64,000 bases of DNA from Pedobacter sp. BAL39 (GTDB taxonomy: Bacteria > Bacteroidota > Bacteroidia > Sphingobacteriales > Sphingobacteriaceae): NCBI RefSeq assembly GCF_000170795.1, contig NZ_ABCM01000002.1, positions 1 through 64,000 on the forward strand, in the 5' to 3' direction. Shown here piece by piece: positions 52,582 through 62,594 of the stretch. Each line of letters starts with the position of its first letter. Position 1 is the stretch's first letter. The notes under the pieces were generated by a model. The model had not been told where the DNA came from and made no database searches. It saw nothing but the letters and a program-made list of their open reading frames with translations. The translations under genes were made by a program, and so were the position numbers.

Positions 52582-53748
52582 ATGTTACCGGACAACCAAG
52601 ATATTGAACACTTAGTTTACAAATTTAATAGAGGCATCATTAGTCCTGATGAGCTCCGGGTCCTGACGGATTGGTACAACAGTCATGATGATGAGCAGGT
52701 CACGATTACTACTGCCAGGGTGGAAATGCCCGAGCAATTGAAGTCGCGCATACTCACCGGCCTCCTGTCTAAAGTCGCCGCTGGCCAGCAGCTACCGCTG
52801 AGAACGCTTCCTTTCCAACGCTTCCCGAAATTACGTTGGGTCGCTGCTGCCGCTGCGGTATTGTTGCTTGCTTTCGGCACCTGGATGGCCTCACAATATG
52901 AAAAACCAGTTACGCCACCGGCAGTGACCATGACCAGTATTGGGCCGGGTGGAAACAAGGCAACACTTACACTTGGAGATCATAGAACCATAGAGCTTAG
53001 CGACGCGCAGGCAGGAATTGTCGCGGGCAAGCAAATTACCTACGCAAATGGTGTTCCCGTAGAAAATCTTGAACCAGGGAAAAATGCCGAATCCGGAATG
53101 TTGTCTTTACACACTCCTCGCGGAGGTACTTATAAAATTACACTTGCAGACGGTACTGAGGTTTGGCTGAATGCCGCATCCACGATTAAATATCCATCGC
53201 AGTTTGTATCCGATGAACGGGTCGTTGAGCTGGAAGGTGAAGCCTATTTTCATGTCAAAGCGGCTTACGCAAAAGACGGTAGGAGAATCCCATTCAAGGT
53301 CATCAGCAAAAATCAACAAGTGGAAGTATTGGGAACCCAATTCAATATGAATGCTTATCCGGAATATGCTGTCGTAAAAACCACTTTAGTAGAAGGGAAG
53401 GTTGCCGTTAGCGACAATCGTAGCAGGCTAACGCTGCGTCCTGATGAACAGGCCATCACCAGTGCCGGAAAAACCACAGTCAAATCAGTTGATGCTGATC
53501 AGTATACCGCATGGCGCGAAGGGAAATTCAATTTCGATAGCCGGAGCTTCGAAGAAACGATGGCCGAAATAGGACGCTGGTATGATCTTGATATTGTGTA
53601 TGAAAATGGGATACCCTCGGCAGAGCTCGTAGGAGATGCTTATAGGAACCAGAACATCAGCCTGGTACTGCGGCTGCTGGATGTGGCCGAAGTCAATTAT
53701 CAGCTCGACGCGGCCAGGCGAAAGCTCATCATCAAGGGAAAGAAATAA
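52582..53748 (+). CDS. FecR-family anti-sigma factor
   Basis: The protein has 388 residues: a cytoplasmic sigma-binding N-terminus (about 1-85), one membrane helix (LRWVAAAAAVLLLAFGTWMA, about 90-108), the periplasmic FecR domain (LHTPRGGTYKITLADGTEVWLNAAS ... RVVELEGEAYFHV ... KNQQVEVLGTQFNMNAY) and a C-terminal DUF4974 domain (FNFDSRSFEETMAEIGRWYDLDI). It relays the ligand-bound state of the STN-SusC to the sigma factor encoded 55 bp upstream. Confidence 0.93.
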   Translation: MLPDNQDIEHLVYKFNRGIISPDELRVLTDWYNSHDDEQVTITTARVEMPEQLKSRILTGLLSKVAAGQQLPLRTLPFQRFPKLRWVAAAAAVLLLAFGTWMASQYEKPVTPPAVTMTSIGPGGNKATLTLGDHRTIELSDAQAGIVAGKQITYANGVPVENLEPGKNAESGMLSLHTPRGGTYKITLADGTEVWLNAASTIKYPSQFVSDERVVELEGEAYFHVKAAYAKDGRRIPFKVISKNQQVEVLGTQFNMNAYPEYAVVKTTLVEGKVAVSDNRSRLTLRPDEQAITSAGKTTVKSVDADQYTAWREGKFNFDSRSFEETMAEIGRWYDLDIVYENGIPSAELVGDAYRNQNISLVLRLLDVAEVNYQLDAARRKLIIKGKK

Positions 53749-53894
53749 GCCTGGAAATTATTTAAAAAATCATCCAGGAAATAAACAGGGAAAAAGAAAT
53801 AGCTATTGAAATATAACCAACCAAATGTTACACTTAAAAAACTAAACCTTATGATTTAAAAACTGACTTAACCCAAGACTGTATTTTAGATTTA

Positions 53895-53922
53895 AAAGGA
53901 AAGGACGGCTATCCTTTCCTTT
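53895..53922 (+). terminator. Perfect hairpin between fecR and susC
   Basis: AAAGGAAAGGA-CGGCTA-TCCTTTCCTTT is a perfect 11-bp stem with a 6-nt loop. It lies in the 248-bp gap after fecR and most likely ends the fecI-fecR transcript. The sigma-dependent susC promoter is then expected just around it. The T-run is short. Confidence 0.7.
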
Positions 53923-53996
53923 AGTGATCTGAAATGTGGCAGTCGACCTCAAACGTCTAATCAGACCTCACATCAACCAAACCAACGTTAAAATTA

Positions 53997-56900
53997 ATGA
54001 ATATAATTTACTTAACCAGAGTGATAAGACTCGTCATGTGCCTGCTCATTGCCGGATTGATGACGGTAAGTGCCTCGGGATATGCCCAGAGCATCACGTT
54101 AAAAGGAAAAAACCTATCCTTTTCATCCATCGTTGAGGCCATCAGAAAACAAAGCGGCTACACTGTATTCGGTACAAAGAAGGTGCTGGAATCTGCACGG
54201 CCGCAGACCATCGATGTCAAAAATATGCCCCTCTCTCAGTTTATGGAGCTGGTTGTCAAAGACCAGCCCATCACTTATGACATCGACAACAAAACCATAT
54301 CGCTGTCCAGCCTGCGCCCGGAACAGGCACGATCTGCTACCAACCAACAGCAGCAAACGATTACCGGTATCATCCGCCATGCGGAAACCAAGCAGCCCCT
54401 GGAAAATGTAAACGTCCAGCTCAAAGGTGGTGGTGCAAAAACCAGCAGTAATGAAAAAGGTCAATATCGGCTTTCCATTCCCATATCTGATAAAAAACAG
54501 GTGCTGGTATTTAGCTATGTCGGTAGCAAAACCCAGGAGCTGACCTATCAGAAGCAGGAGACACTGGATGTAGAGCTGCAGCCCGAGGACAATTCTATTA
54601 ATGAAGTGGTAGTAACAGGTATCTACCAGCGCGAACGTCAGGCCTTCACCGGTTCCTCAACACGTTATTCCGCACAGGAGCTAAAGGTGGTGGGCAACCA
54701 GAACATCCTGCAAAGTCTCAAAACGCTGGATCCGTCATTTGCCATTATCGACAACAATACCTTCGGATCGGATCCAAACAGAATGCCCGATATTGAGATC
54801 CGTGGTAAGAGTAGTGTCATTGGCCTGACAGATGAGTTCAGTTCCAACCCCAACCAGCCGCTGTTTATATTGGATGGCTTCGAAAGTACCCTCGCCATCA
54901 TCAAGGATTTGAGTATGGATCGGGTAGAAAGCATTACGCTCCTCAAAGATGCAAGTGCTACAGCAATCTATGGATCTAAAGCGGCAAACGGTGTGGTCGT
55001 GGTCGAAACAAAAAGGCCTACACCTGGACAGCTGCGTATCAACTACAACCTCAACACCACGGTCAGCTTTGCTGATCTCAGCGATTATAACCTGATGAAT
55101 GCAGAGGAGAAACTACAATTCGAGTACTTGTCTAATGTCTATAGCCTGGTGGACGCAAATGGCAACTTTGTCATTCCGGGAAATGAGGCTTCTCAGCTCA
55201 ACTATTATAACCGTCTGGCGGAGGTTCGCCGTGGGGTGAATACCTATTGGGCTAACGAACCTCTGCGTACGGCACTCACCCAACAACATACGCTTTTTGC
55301 TGAGGGTGGTGATGCCAGTCTGCGTTACAGCGCCTCTTTCAACTACGGCAATACCCAGGGGGTGATGAAGGGCTCAGACCGACAGACCACCAACGGCAAT
55401 GTACGCCTGATGTACAGAAAAGGGAATATATCAGTGAACAACTCTTTAAGCATCGACAATTTCAGAGCAGACCGTGAGACACTGCCATTCTCCAGTTATT
55501 CCCGCGCAAATCCTTACTACCGTAAATATGATGAATTTGGAAACCCCAATAAATTATTGGAGAGCTATATTTATAGTGATGCTGGCTTGGTTCCTCATGC
55601 GGTCAATGTTTACAGTCCCTTATATGATCAAAGCAACCTGAACATCAACCAGCAGGAATCGCAGGGATTCACCAATAACTTTGAGATGGACTGGCGGATC
55701 ATAGAATCGCTACGTGTAAGAGGGCGCTTCGGCATCCGCAGTGCCATTACCAAAGATCAGATTTTCCGTTCACCTTTTAATACTGAGTTTGAAGGTGTTG
55801 ATGTACTGAACAAGGGAACCTATGACGAATCTAATGGGAAAACGCTCAACTATGATGGTGACCTCAGTTTAACTTACGGAAAGCTGCTGGCAGAAAAACA
55901 CATGATCAACGGCGTGGCTGGTATGCGTATGGAGCAGGCCACCAGGCAGCTGAGTGCTTATGAGGTTCGTGGCTTTATCGATGATGAGTTTGCAAACCCA
56001 AATTTTGCACTGGGTTATCCCGAAGGACAGCGCTCTGATTATCAGGAATCAAAACGACGCGGTGCGAGTTTCTTTATGAATATGGGTTATTCCTTTGATC
56101 AGCGTTACCTGGTGGATGCTACTGTACGCTCAGATGGATCCTCTATTTACGGCTCTACCAGGCGCTTTTCTACCATCTGGTCTGTCGGCCTGGGCTGGAA
56201 CATCCACAACGAAACTTTCATCAAGGACTACGCTTCGAACTGGATCAATCAATTGCGTCTGCGCGGGTCCATCGGAAATCCGGGGAACCAAAACTTTGAC
56301 GACTACATCTCCATGCGCATTTACCGGTACAACAACGAAAATAGAAACCCATTTGGAGCGAGCACCATCATCAGCAACATGGGAAATGCCAACCTTCGCT
56401 GGCAAACGACGCTAGACCGCAACGTTGGCTTAGACCTGACCACACTGAACAACAGGTTACGTTTCACAGCGGATTACTTCGTGAAAAATACCGACCCTTT
56501 ACTGGTGTTTGTTACGCTGCCATCTTCTACAGGCGTATCCAGCGTAGCGCAGAACATCGGCGAGCAGGTAACCAGAGGTTTTACCATCGTGACAGATTAT
56601 ACCTTGATGCGACGTAAGGATTTTAATTGGAGGGTGAACCTCAACATGCGTCAGCTGAAAGCAGAATACCGGAATATGGGGAACCAGCTCAATAGCTTCA
56701 ACGAGGCCAACAAAAGCCGTAACCTCGTCCGCTATTATGACGGCGGTAGCCCCTCAGACCTTTGGGCGGTGCGCTCACTGGGCATCGACCCGGCTACAGG
56801 ACGCGAGATCTTCCTGAACAAAAACAATGAGCAGACCTTCGTCCACAATTACCAGGATGAAGTTGTGGTAGGTAACAGCGATCCTGACCTGGAAGGTATT

Positions 56901-57344
56901 ATCGGTACCAGCGTATTGTACAAAGGATTTCAACTGTCTGTTAACCTGAGGTATCGTTTAGGTGGTCAGGCATTTATGCAGACACTATACGAGAAAGTAG
57001 AGAACATCAGCGCTGCGAATGTTACCCTCAATCAGGACCGCAGGGCTTTGTATGACAGATGGAAAAAACCGGGCGACAACGCTAAGTTTAAGGCAATCTC
57101 CAATACGGAATATACACCAATGTCATCACGCTTCGTCCAGGACAATAACATGATCGTCGGCGAATCTTTCTCCCTGGGTTATGAGAACAGCACTGCATCC
57201 TGGTTAAAGACCATACGTGCATCGTCTGTTACTTTCCGCGCTTATATGAACGATATCTTTTATACCTCCACCATTAAAAATGAACGTGGTATCGATTATC
57301 CATTTGCAAGATCAGTTTCTTTCTCAGCGGCGGTTCGCTTTTAA
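53997..57344 (+). CDS. SusC-family TonB-dependent transporter with N-terminal STN signalling domain
   Basis: The protein has 1115 residues. Signal peptide ends ASGYAQ (about 31). STN (secretin/TonB short N-terminal) domain about 32-110: FSSIVEAIRKQSGYTVFGTKKVL and NMPLSQFMELVVKDQPITYDI, which contacts FecR. Then the regulatory-like domain (ITGIIRHAETKQPLENVNVQLKG), TonB-box-like EVVVTGIYQRERQAF, plug (LFILDGFES, LLKDASATAIYGSKAANGVV) and the barrel ending FSAAVRF. It is a transducer-type transporter that induces its own operon. The downstream genes encode binding proteins and a thioredoxin but no hydrolase, so the cargo is unknown. Confidence 0.93.
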   Translation: MNIIYLTRVIRLVMCLLIAGLMTVSASGYAQSITLKGKNLSFSSIVEAIRKQSGYTVFGTKKVLESARPQTIDVKNMPLSQFMELVVKDQPITYDIDNKTISLSSLRPEQARSATNQQQQTITGIIRHAETKQPLENVNVQLKGGGAKTSSNEKGQYRLSIPISDKKQVLVFSYVGSKTQELTYQKQETLDVELQPEDNSINEVVVTGIYQRERQAFTGSSTRYSAQELKVVGNQNILQSLKTLDPSFAIIDNNTFGSDPNRMPDIEIRGKSSVIGLTDEFSSNPNQPLFILDGFESTLAIIKDLSMDRVESITLLKDASATAIYGSKAANGVVVVETKRPTPGQLRINYNLNTTVSFADLSDYNLMNAEEKLQFEYLSNVYSLVDANGNFVIPGNEASQLNYYNRLAEVRRGVNTYWANEPLRTALTQQHTLFAEGGDASLRYSASFNYGNTQGVMKGSDRQTTNGNVRLMYRKGNISVNNSLSIDNFRADRETLPFSSYSRANPYYRKYDEFGNPNKLLESYIYSDAGLVPHAVNVYSPLYDQSNLNINQQESQGFTNNFEMDWRIIESLRVRGRFGIRSAITKDQIFRSPFNTEFEGVDVLNKGTYDESNGKTLNYDGDLSLTYGKLLAEKHMINGVAGMRMEQATRQLSAYEVRGFIDDEFANPNFALGYPEGQRSDYQESKRRGASFFMNMGYSFDQRYLVDATVRSDGSSIYGSTRRFSTIWSVGLGWNIHNETFIKDYASNWINQLRLRGSIGNPGNQNFDDYISMRIYRYNNENRNPFGASTIISNMGNANLRWQTTLDRNVGLDLTTLNNRLRFTADYFVKNTDPLLVFVTLPSSTGVSSVAQNIGEQVTRGFTIVTDYTLMRRKDFNWRVNLNMRQLKAEYRNMGNQLNSFNEANKSRNLVRYYDGGSPSDLWAVRSLGIDPATGREIFLNKNNEQTFVHNYQDEVVVGNSDPDLEGIIGTSVLYKGFQLSVNLRYRLGGQAFMQTLYEKVENISAANVTLNQDRRALYDRWKKPGDNAKFKAISNTEYTPMSSRFVQDNNMIVGESFSLGYENSTASWLKTIRASSVTFRAYMNDIFYTSTIKNERGIDYPFARSVSFSAAVRF

Positions 57345-57362
57345 CCTTAACTCTTTAAAAAC

Positions 57363-58829
57363 ATGAAAATATCCTACAAATTATATCTGTGCATGTGCCT
57401 AACCCTGTTTTCGCTGTCATGCAACAAATGGGTGGATGTAAAACCAACGGACCGGCTGGCAGAGGATCAGCTTTTTGCCAGTAAGGAAGGCTACCTGAAG
57501 GCGCTGAATGGCGTTTATGTGGAGATGGCCAACACAGCGCTTTATGGTCAGGAGATGACTACCGGAGCCCTGGATGTACTGGCACAGTATTACCTGGTTA
57601 CCCAGTCCACACACCGTTATTATGATTATGCCACCTTTGTCTACACTGATGCCGATAATAAGGCAACATTCGACAATGCCTGGCGTAAAGCCTATGAGCT
57701 GGTAGCTAACTGCAATGTGATCCTGGAGAAATGCGGTGATGCACCCAGCAGCAAATTGCCGGAACCGTATTATGGCTTGATTAAAGGGGAGGCCCTGGCA
57801 TTGCGTGCGATGCTGCAGTTTGATATGCTGAGACTTTTCGGGCCAATTTATGCTGAAGAGAGCAAAACCAGACCCGCAATTCCCTACATTACCGGAACCG
57901 GCCTTCAGATTTCTCCGATACTAAGTTCTGAGCAAGTGATAGAAAATGTTACCAGCGACTTGAACACAGCCATGACATTGCTGGAGCGTACCGATCCTAT
58001 CCGTACCGAAGGCGTACGTAATGGGAGCAATCCATCTGGAAGCAACGATTTCTATTATCGCCAATATCGACTGAACTACTACGCGGCGAAAGCACTCCTG
58101 GCGCGTGCCTATTTGTGGAAAGGCGACAAAGCGGAGGCCCTGACACAGGCTGTACAGCTGCTTGACGAAGTACAGTCGCCGGCAAAAAACACCTTTCCCT
58201 TTGTCACTTTCGCAAACGCCACCAATGCTGAGCGACCTGACCGCATGTTTTCTACGGAGGTGATGTTCTCTCTTTATGATGTTAACCGTATTGAAATGTA
58301 TAGACGGTTGTTTGACGTCAACCTCACTTTAAATACGAAATTATCGTTCAGCAATGGCGATACCAATGGCGCGCGTGTCACGAACCTTTATGATGATGCC
58401 AACGATTACCGCCGAAGGATCTGGCAGAACGTCTCTTCCGGTGCGGTTACCGCACTTACCAATTTAAAATATCAGGATGTCGTGAACGCTCCCGGCCGCT
58501 ATATGATTCCGTTGATCCGTCTTAGTGAAGTGCTCCTGATTGCGGCAGAATGTAGTCCTGATCTTACCACAGGAGTTACTTACCTCAATAAAGTCCGGAC
58601 GAGCCGCAACTGTGTCAGCTTAAACCCGACTACGGATGCCGCACTTAAAACTGCCATTACTAACGAGTTCAGGAAGGAAGTGATCGGCGAGGGGCAGCAG
58701 TTCTTTTTTTATAAAAGAAATGCAGTACAGACAGTTCCGAATCATGCAGCCATCACGGGCACTAAAACGATGGTACTGACCAATTATGTCGTTCCATTGC
58801 CTGACAGTGAAACTTCGCAAAGAAACTAA
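57363..58829 (+). CDS. SusD/RagB-family surface lipoprotein
   Basis: The protein has 488 residues. Lipobox SLSCNKWVDV. The RagB/SusD N-terminus KPTDRLAEDQLFASKEGYLKALNGVY is present; the C-terminal part includes IPLIRLSEVLLIAAEC and NEFRKEVIGEGQQFFFYKR. It ends in SQRN right after VVPLPDSE, so the last segment is normal in length. It is the lid for the STN-SusC encoded 18 bp upstream and is followed at 64 bp by the DUF4843 gene. Confidence 0.9.
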   Translation: MKISYKLYLCMCLTLFSLSCNKWVDVKPTDRLAEDQLFASKEGYLKALNGVYVEMANTALYGQEMTTGALDVLAQYYLVTQSTHRYYDYATFVYTDADNKATFDNAWRKAYELVANCNVILEKCGDAPSSKLPEPYYGLIKGEALALRAMLQFDMLRLFGPIYAEESKTRPAIPYITGTGLQISPILSSEQVIENVTSDLNTAMTLLERTDPIRTEGVRNGSNPSGSNDFYYRQYRLNYYAAKALLARAYLWKGDKAEALTQAVQLLDEVQSPAKNTFPFVTFANATNAERPDRMFSTEVMFSLYDVNRIEMYRRLFDVNLTLNTKLSFSNGDTNGARVTNLYDDANDYRRRIWQNVSSGAVTALTNLKYQDVVNAPGRYMIPLIRLSEVLLIAAECSPDLTTGVTYLNKVRTSRNCVSLNPTTDAALKTAITNEFRKEVIGEGQQFFFYKRNAVQTVPNHAAITGTKTMVLTNYVVPLPDSETSQRN

Positions 58830-58893
58830 TGATTATTCGCAAAGAACCGATGATCAATTCATCTAAAAAAATGAACCACCTAAGCATTACAGT

Positions 58894-59742
58894 ATGAAAA
58901 AAATATCAATATTTATCCTATTTTCCGTCCTGATTAGCAGTTTCTGGGGCTGTGAGAAGGACATCATGAGCTATGAAGGGCGTGAAGGGGTGTACTTTGC
59001 CATGCGTCACGGTAACCCAAGTCTTCCAAACTTATGGCCTTATCAGCCTTTTACAGATGTGGACTTTGTGCGGATCAATCAGGACGTAGTCGACTTCCAG
59101 TTAACAGTGATGATCACCGGTCCAGTTAAAGATTACGCGCGGACTTTTAAAGTCCAGGTTAACCCTGATTCTACCTCTGCAGTGTTGGGTCAGCATTTCG
59201 ACGCCGTACAGGAAAACTGGACCATTCCGGCGGGTGCCACATCCACAAACATCACGGTACACCTGAAACGTACACCTGATCTGGAACAAGAGGTAAAAAC
59301 ACTGGGGCTGAGGCTTGTTCCCACCACAGATTTTGCTTTGTCGTTTCCTGAATGGGACGCCATCCCTTCACTCAACCAGGGAACGGTAGTGCCGGAGTTT
59401 GATGCCAGCCTGCACACGCTGCGACTTAATGACGTTATGGTACGGCCAGCAGTATGGGTCGGTTCCTTGCAGCCGGGCGATAGGGAATCTGGGATCATGG
59501 GTGTGTTTACGAAAAGAAAAATGGAATTTCTTACCCAATATCTGGGTCTTAAGTATGAGGACTTTGCCAGCGACCAGACGATGCCAATGGCACGTTCTAT
59601 TCTGATTGGAAATGATGCAGCAGCAATATTGATTGAGAGATATAATGCCAATGATCCGATCCTTGAAGACGACGGCCGACTGATGTTTATCGGTTCTGTG
59701 CCCTGGACCTCCGTGCTTGGTGTACCATGGGTACGTCCATAA
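58894..59742 (+). CDS. DUF4843-family lipoprotein
   Basis: The protein has 282 residues. Lipobox SFWGCEKDIM. The family pattern YEGREGVYFA at the start, a beta-sandwich middle (VDFQLTVMITGPVKDYARTF, HFDAVQENWTIPAGATSTNI, VHLKRTPDLEQEVKTLGLRLVP) and a C-terminal helical part (GVFTKRKMEFLTQYLGL) match DUF4843, commonly found after susCD in Bacteroidota. Probably a surface-exposed accessory of the transporter. Its biochemical role is not known to me. Confidence 0.85.
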   Translation: MKKISIFILFSVLISSFWGCEKDIMSYEGREGVYFAMRHGNPSLPNLWPYQPFTDVDFVRINQDVVDFQLTVMITGPVKDYARTFKVQVNPDSTSAVLGQHFDAVQENWTIPAGATSTNITVHLKRTPDLEQEVKTLGLRLVPTTDFALSFPEWDAIPSLNQGTVVPEFDASLHTLRLNDVMVRPAVWVGSLQPGDRESGIMGVFTKRKMEFLTQYLGLKYEDFASDQTMPMARSILIGNDAAAILIERYNANDPILEDDGRLMFIGSVPWTSVLGVPWVRP

Positions 59743-59790
59743 TGCATCTCCGTTAATGGTATAAAAGTATGATCTCAATGAAATATTTAC

Positions 59791-61341
59791 ATGAAAATAT
59801 ATAAATACACCCTGACCCTTCTTGCGCTGGTCATCCTGGCGTCCTGCAGCAAAGACGAGGGCAACTACGACTATAAAGACATCAATGAACTGGCAATCTC
59901 CGGTGTAGATTCTTCCTACACCTTACTTCGCGGTTTTGATACCCTACGCATTAAACCTACTATTAATGCTACTATGGATGAAGGTGACCCTTCGAGGTAC
60001 CAATACTCCTGGATCCTACGTAACAACAATAAACTGCTGGATACCATTAGCCGGGAGCGAAACCTGGAATATCCCATTGTGCTTGACCCTATTGCTCATG
60101 AGTTATATTATCGTGTAAGGGACACGAAGACAGGTATTGAATGGCGTACCAAATCGTTCCTCACTATTACTACTCCTTTTTCCCGCGGATTACTGCTGAT
60201 GGGCGAGGATGAGCAGGGGTTTGCAGAAGCTGAAATGCTTTCCATGATTAATGACACGCTCCACTTGAAGCATATTCTGTCGGAAAGCGGATTACCAAGG
60301 CAACGTGAACCTGTCAGTTTTATTCATACTGGAGGTGCGCTGGACCAATATATGAAATTATGGTTGCTAAGTAAATCCGGATCTTATTACCTGGACCGGA
60401 TAACCATGAAAGGCAGTATCAGTAATAACTTCGGTCGCAGTTTGTTTATATCTGACCAGATCAACCCGGAAACACTACATCCCACTGCCATCGCGCCACA
60501 AATTACTTCAGCTTCAGGAGAGATCAGCTCCAGGAATGTTCGTGCAATGTTAACAAAAGGGGGGGACATTTTTACTACCTACCTTTTGATTAATGGCGGA
60601 GATTTCTATAATAATCCGATAAACAGGGTCAGCACTGCTCAGCAGGAACGTATTCCGGCGGCACCCTACCTTTTGTATTCTCTGGGGAACATGAGTTCTC
60701 TTATCTGGTATGACACACAAAACCAACGGTTCCTAAATTTCGCCTCCTTTGGTTTTGGAACCTCCTCAGCACTACTCACAGACGCTGAAGGAAGTATTTT
60801 TCCATGGAATCAAGCTGCATCGCGCCGGACATTGGTATATGCTGAGAATACACGCAACACCGCTGGAGGTTCTACCTATGGAAATTCGTTTGCCATTATG
60901 AAAGATGTTGCTAATGCGTATTACGTTTATGAATTTTATGCCAGTGGATCAAATCCTATAAAACGTGCGGCTTACACAATCCCCTCAATGGCGACAGATT
61001 TTGATAAAGCCAATTTCTATGCTTTTTCTTCCAACCGTTCCGTCATCTTCTACTCGGTAGGCAACAGACTTTATGCCTACGATTATAACCCCGGACATGA
61101 ACGACTTTATCAGTACCCGGAGATTGGAAGTGACCAGATTACGATGCTGAAGTTTGACACGCAGATAGATCACCTCACCAACAGCTTGTATATCGCCACT
61201 TATAACAGTACGACTAAAGGTACATTGCGCAGGTTTACACTCGGCAGTAATCCCGATGTGGTAGAACTAAAACCCGCTGATAACAGTACCTGGACGGGTC
61301 TTGTGAAAATTAAAGACATGAACTGGCGCGCAGTCAATTAA
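59791..61341 (+). CDS. PKD-like family lipoprotein
   Basis: The protein has 516 residues. Lipobox LASCSKDEGNYDYKDINEL, the usual start of the PKD-like lipoproteins next to DUF4843 genes. An Ig/PKD-like module (about 30-125; RIKPTINATMDEGDPSRYQYSWIL) is followed by a larger beta-rich part (about 130-510) that may be a propeller (RGLLLMGEDEQGFAEAEM and several similar strands). Surface location is expected. It is probably a ligand-binding partner of the SusCD pair; the ligand is unknown. Confidence 0.83.
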   Translation: MKIYKYTLTLLALVILASCSKDEGNYDYKDINELAISGVDSSYTLLRGFDTLRIKPTINATMDEGDPSRYQYSWILRNNNKLLDTISRERNLEYPIVLDPIAHELYYRVRDTKTGIEWRTKSFLTITTPFSRGLLLMGEDEQGFAEAEMLSMINDTLHLKHILSESGLPRQREPVSFIHTGGALDQYMKLWLLSKSGSYYLDRITMKGSISNNFGRSLFISDQINPETLHPTAIAPQITSASGEISSRNVRAMLTKGGDIFTTYLLINGGDFYNNPINRVSTAQQERIPAAPYLLYSLGNMSSLIWYDTQNQRFLNFASFGFGTSSALLTDAEGSIFPWNQAASRRTLVYAENTRNTAGGSTYGNSFAIMKDVANAYYVYEFYASGSNPIKRAAYTIPSMATDFDKANFYAFSSNRSVIFYSVGNRLYAYDYNPGHERLYQYPEIGSDQITMLKFDTQIDHLTNSLYIATYNSTTKGTLRRFTLGSNPDVVELKPADNSTWTGLVKIKDMNWRAVN

Positions 61342-61368
61342 CCTAACCGTAATCTCTAAATAAAAAAA

Positions 61369-62478
61369 ATGAAAACAATATTCTTTTTGGGCCTTGCCCT
61401 TATACCCCTGGCGGGCTTTTCGCAAGCAGGAAGCTTTACCATCGACGGTAAAGTCAACAAAAAATATAACGGCCGTTTTATCAAAATCTTCTACGATAAT
61501 GGGGAAACGAAACTGGCTGATAGTGTGGTCATCAATAAAGGGGCTTTTACACTGAAAGGACATGTGGATGCGCCGACAGTGGGTAAACTCAGCATGGGCA
61601 CTACAGAGTCAGGCGACCGTGCAGATGTATTTCTTTCTGAGGGTGTCATCCGCGTTAATGCAAAAGATTCTATTCACTATGCTGCCATCGCGGGAACAGT
61701 ATTGGCTGAAAGCCATGAGAAATTGGCCAGCAAGCTTAAGCCTGCAGACGATAAAATTTACAATGGACTGAATACTTTCAGAAATATGCCGGAAGGTGAA
61801 GAGAAAAAAGCCTACCTCACTAAAGTGATGTCGGGTTTTGACAGCTACTCCACATTTAAGCGTGAAACCATTCACCAGTTTGCAAAAGAAAATCCTACAT
61901 CCTATGTGTCTCTTTATTATTTAGATAAAAATGCACCGGGCAGCCTTCTGAATTACGAAACTACCTATCCGTACTATGCATTGTTAAGCCCGGAGCTTAA
62001 AGCTACACCTCTGGGGAAACAAATGGAGGCACGTTTGATGGCCGTAAAGGGTGCCTTGACCGGACAGGATTACAAAGATTTCAGCTCCACGACTCCTGAT
62101 GGAAAAACCTTAACATTGAAAGAGGTCATTGCCAAAAATAAGTTTACCCTTATAGATTTCTGGGCAAGCTGGTGCGGACCGTGTAGGAAGGAAAACCCGA
62201 ACGTAGTCAAAGCTTATGATGCTTTCAAAGATCAAGGCTTTACCGTCTTGAGCGTTTCTCTTGACGATGACGGTGATAAATGGAAAGCAGCCATTGAAAA
62301 AGATGGCATGCCATGGTACCACGTGTCAAGTCTGAAAGGCTGGAAAGAGCCTGCTGCTGTACTTTATGGCATTAGAGCCATCCCTCAGAACGTTCTGGTA
62401 GATGGCAATGGGAAAGTGCTTGCGACCAATCTCAGAGCGGAAACGCTGTACAACAAAGTGCAGGAGCTGGTAAAGTAA
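61369..62478 (+). CDS. TlpA-like thiol-disulfide oxidoreductase with DUF4369 N-terminus
   Basis: The protein has 369 residues. Signal peptide ends GFSQA (about 20). A DUF4369 beta domain (about 22-115; FTIDGKVNKKYNGRFIKIFYD) and a helical linker lead to a thioredoxin fold (about 235-369) with WASWCGPCRKE (Cys269, Cys272) and a cis-Pro in IRAIPQNVLVD. It is periplasmic and would reduce disulfides or handle thiols of the imported ligand or of its binding proteins. It lies 28 bp after the PKD-like gene and is the last gene of the operon, before a perfect terminator. Confidence 0.9.
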   Translation: MKTIFFLGLALIPLAGFSQAGSFTIDGKVNKKYNGRFIKIFYDNGETKLADSVVINKGAFTLKGHVDAPTVGKLSMGTTESGDRADVFLSEGVIRVNAKDSIHYAAIAGTVLAESHEKLASKLKPADDKIYNGLNTFRNMPEGEEKKAYLTKVMSGFDSYSTFKRETIHQFAKENPTSYVSLYYLDKNAPGSLLNYETTYPYYALLSPELKATPLGKQMEARLMAVKGALTGQDYKDFSSTTPDGKTLTLKEVIAKNKFTLIDFWASWCGPCRKENPNVVKAYDAFKDQGFTVLSVSLDDDGDKWKAAIEKDGMPWYHVSSLKGWKEPAAVLYGIRAIPQNVLVDGNGKVLATNLRAETLYNKVQELVK

Positions 62479-62530
62479 AACCAATAGCGTCATAAATCCT
62501 CTGCAATAAATCCCCCCTAATAAATGCCGA

Positions 62531-62560
62531 CCTTGCTCATGAACTGAGCAAGGTTTTTTT
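62531..62560 (+). terminator. Rho-independent terminator of the STN-susCD operon
   Basis: CCTTGCTCA-TGAAC-TGAGCAAGG is a perfect 9-bp stem with a 5-nt loop followed by seven Ts. It ends the operon that starts at 53997. Confidence 0.95.
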
Positions 62561-62594
62561 ATGGTCAACGGACTTATTACCTAACTGATGTGTT

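Noticed and set aside
53936..54136. 66-codon ORF overlapping the start of the STN-susC gene
   Set aside because: It is out of frame with the STN signal peptide and domain, which clearly define the real gene.
59190..59747. 185-codon ORF antisense to the DUF4843 gene
   Set aside because: The plus-strand gene has a lipobox, family motifs and operon context. The antisense frame has none.
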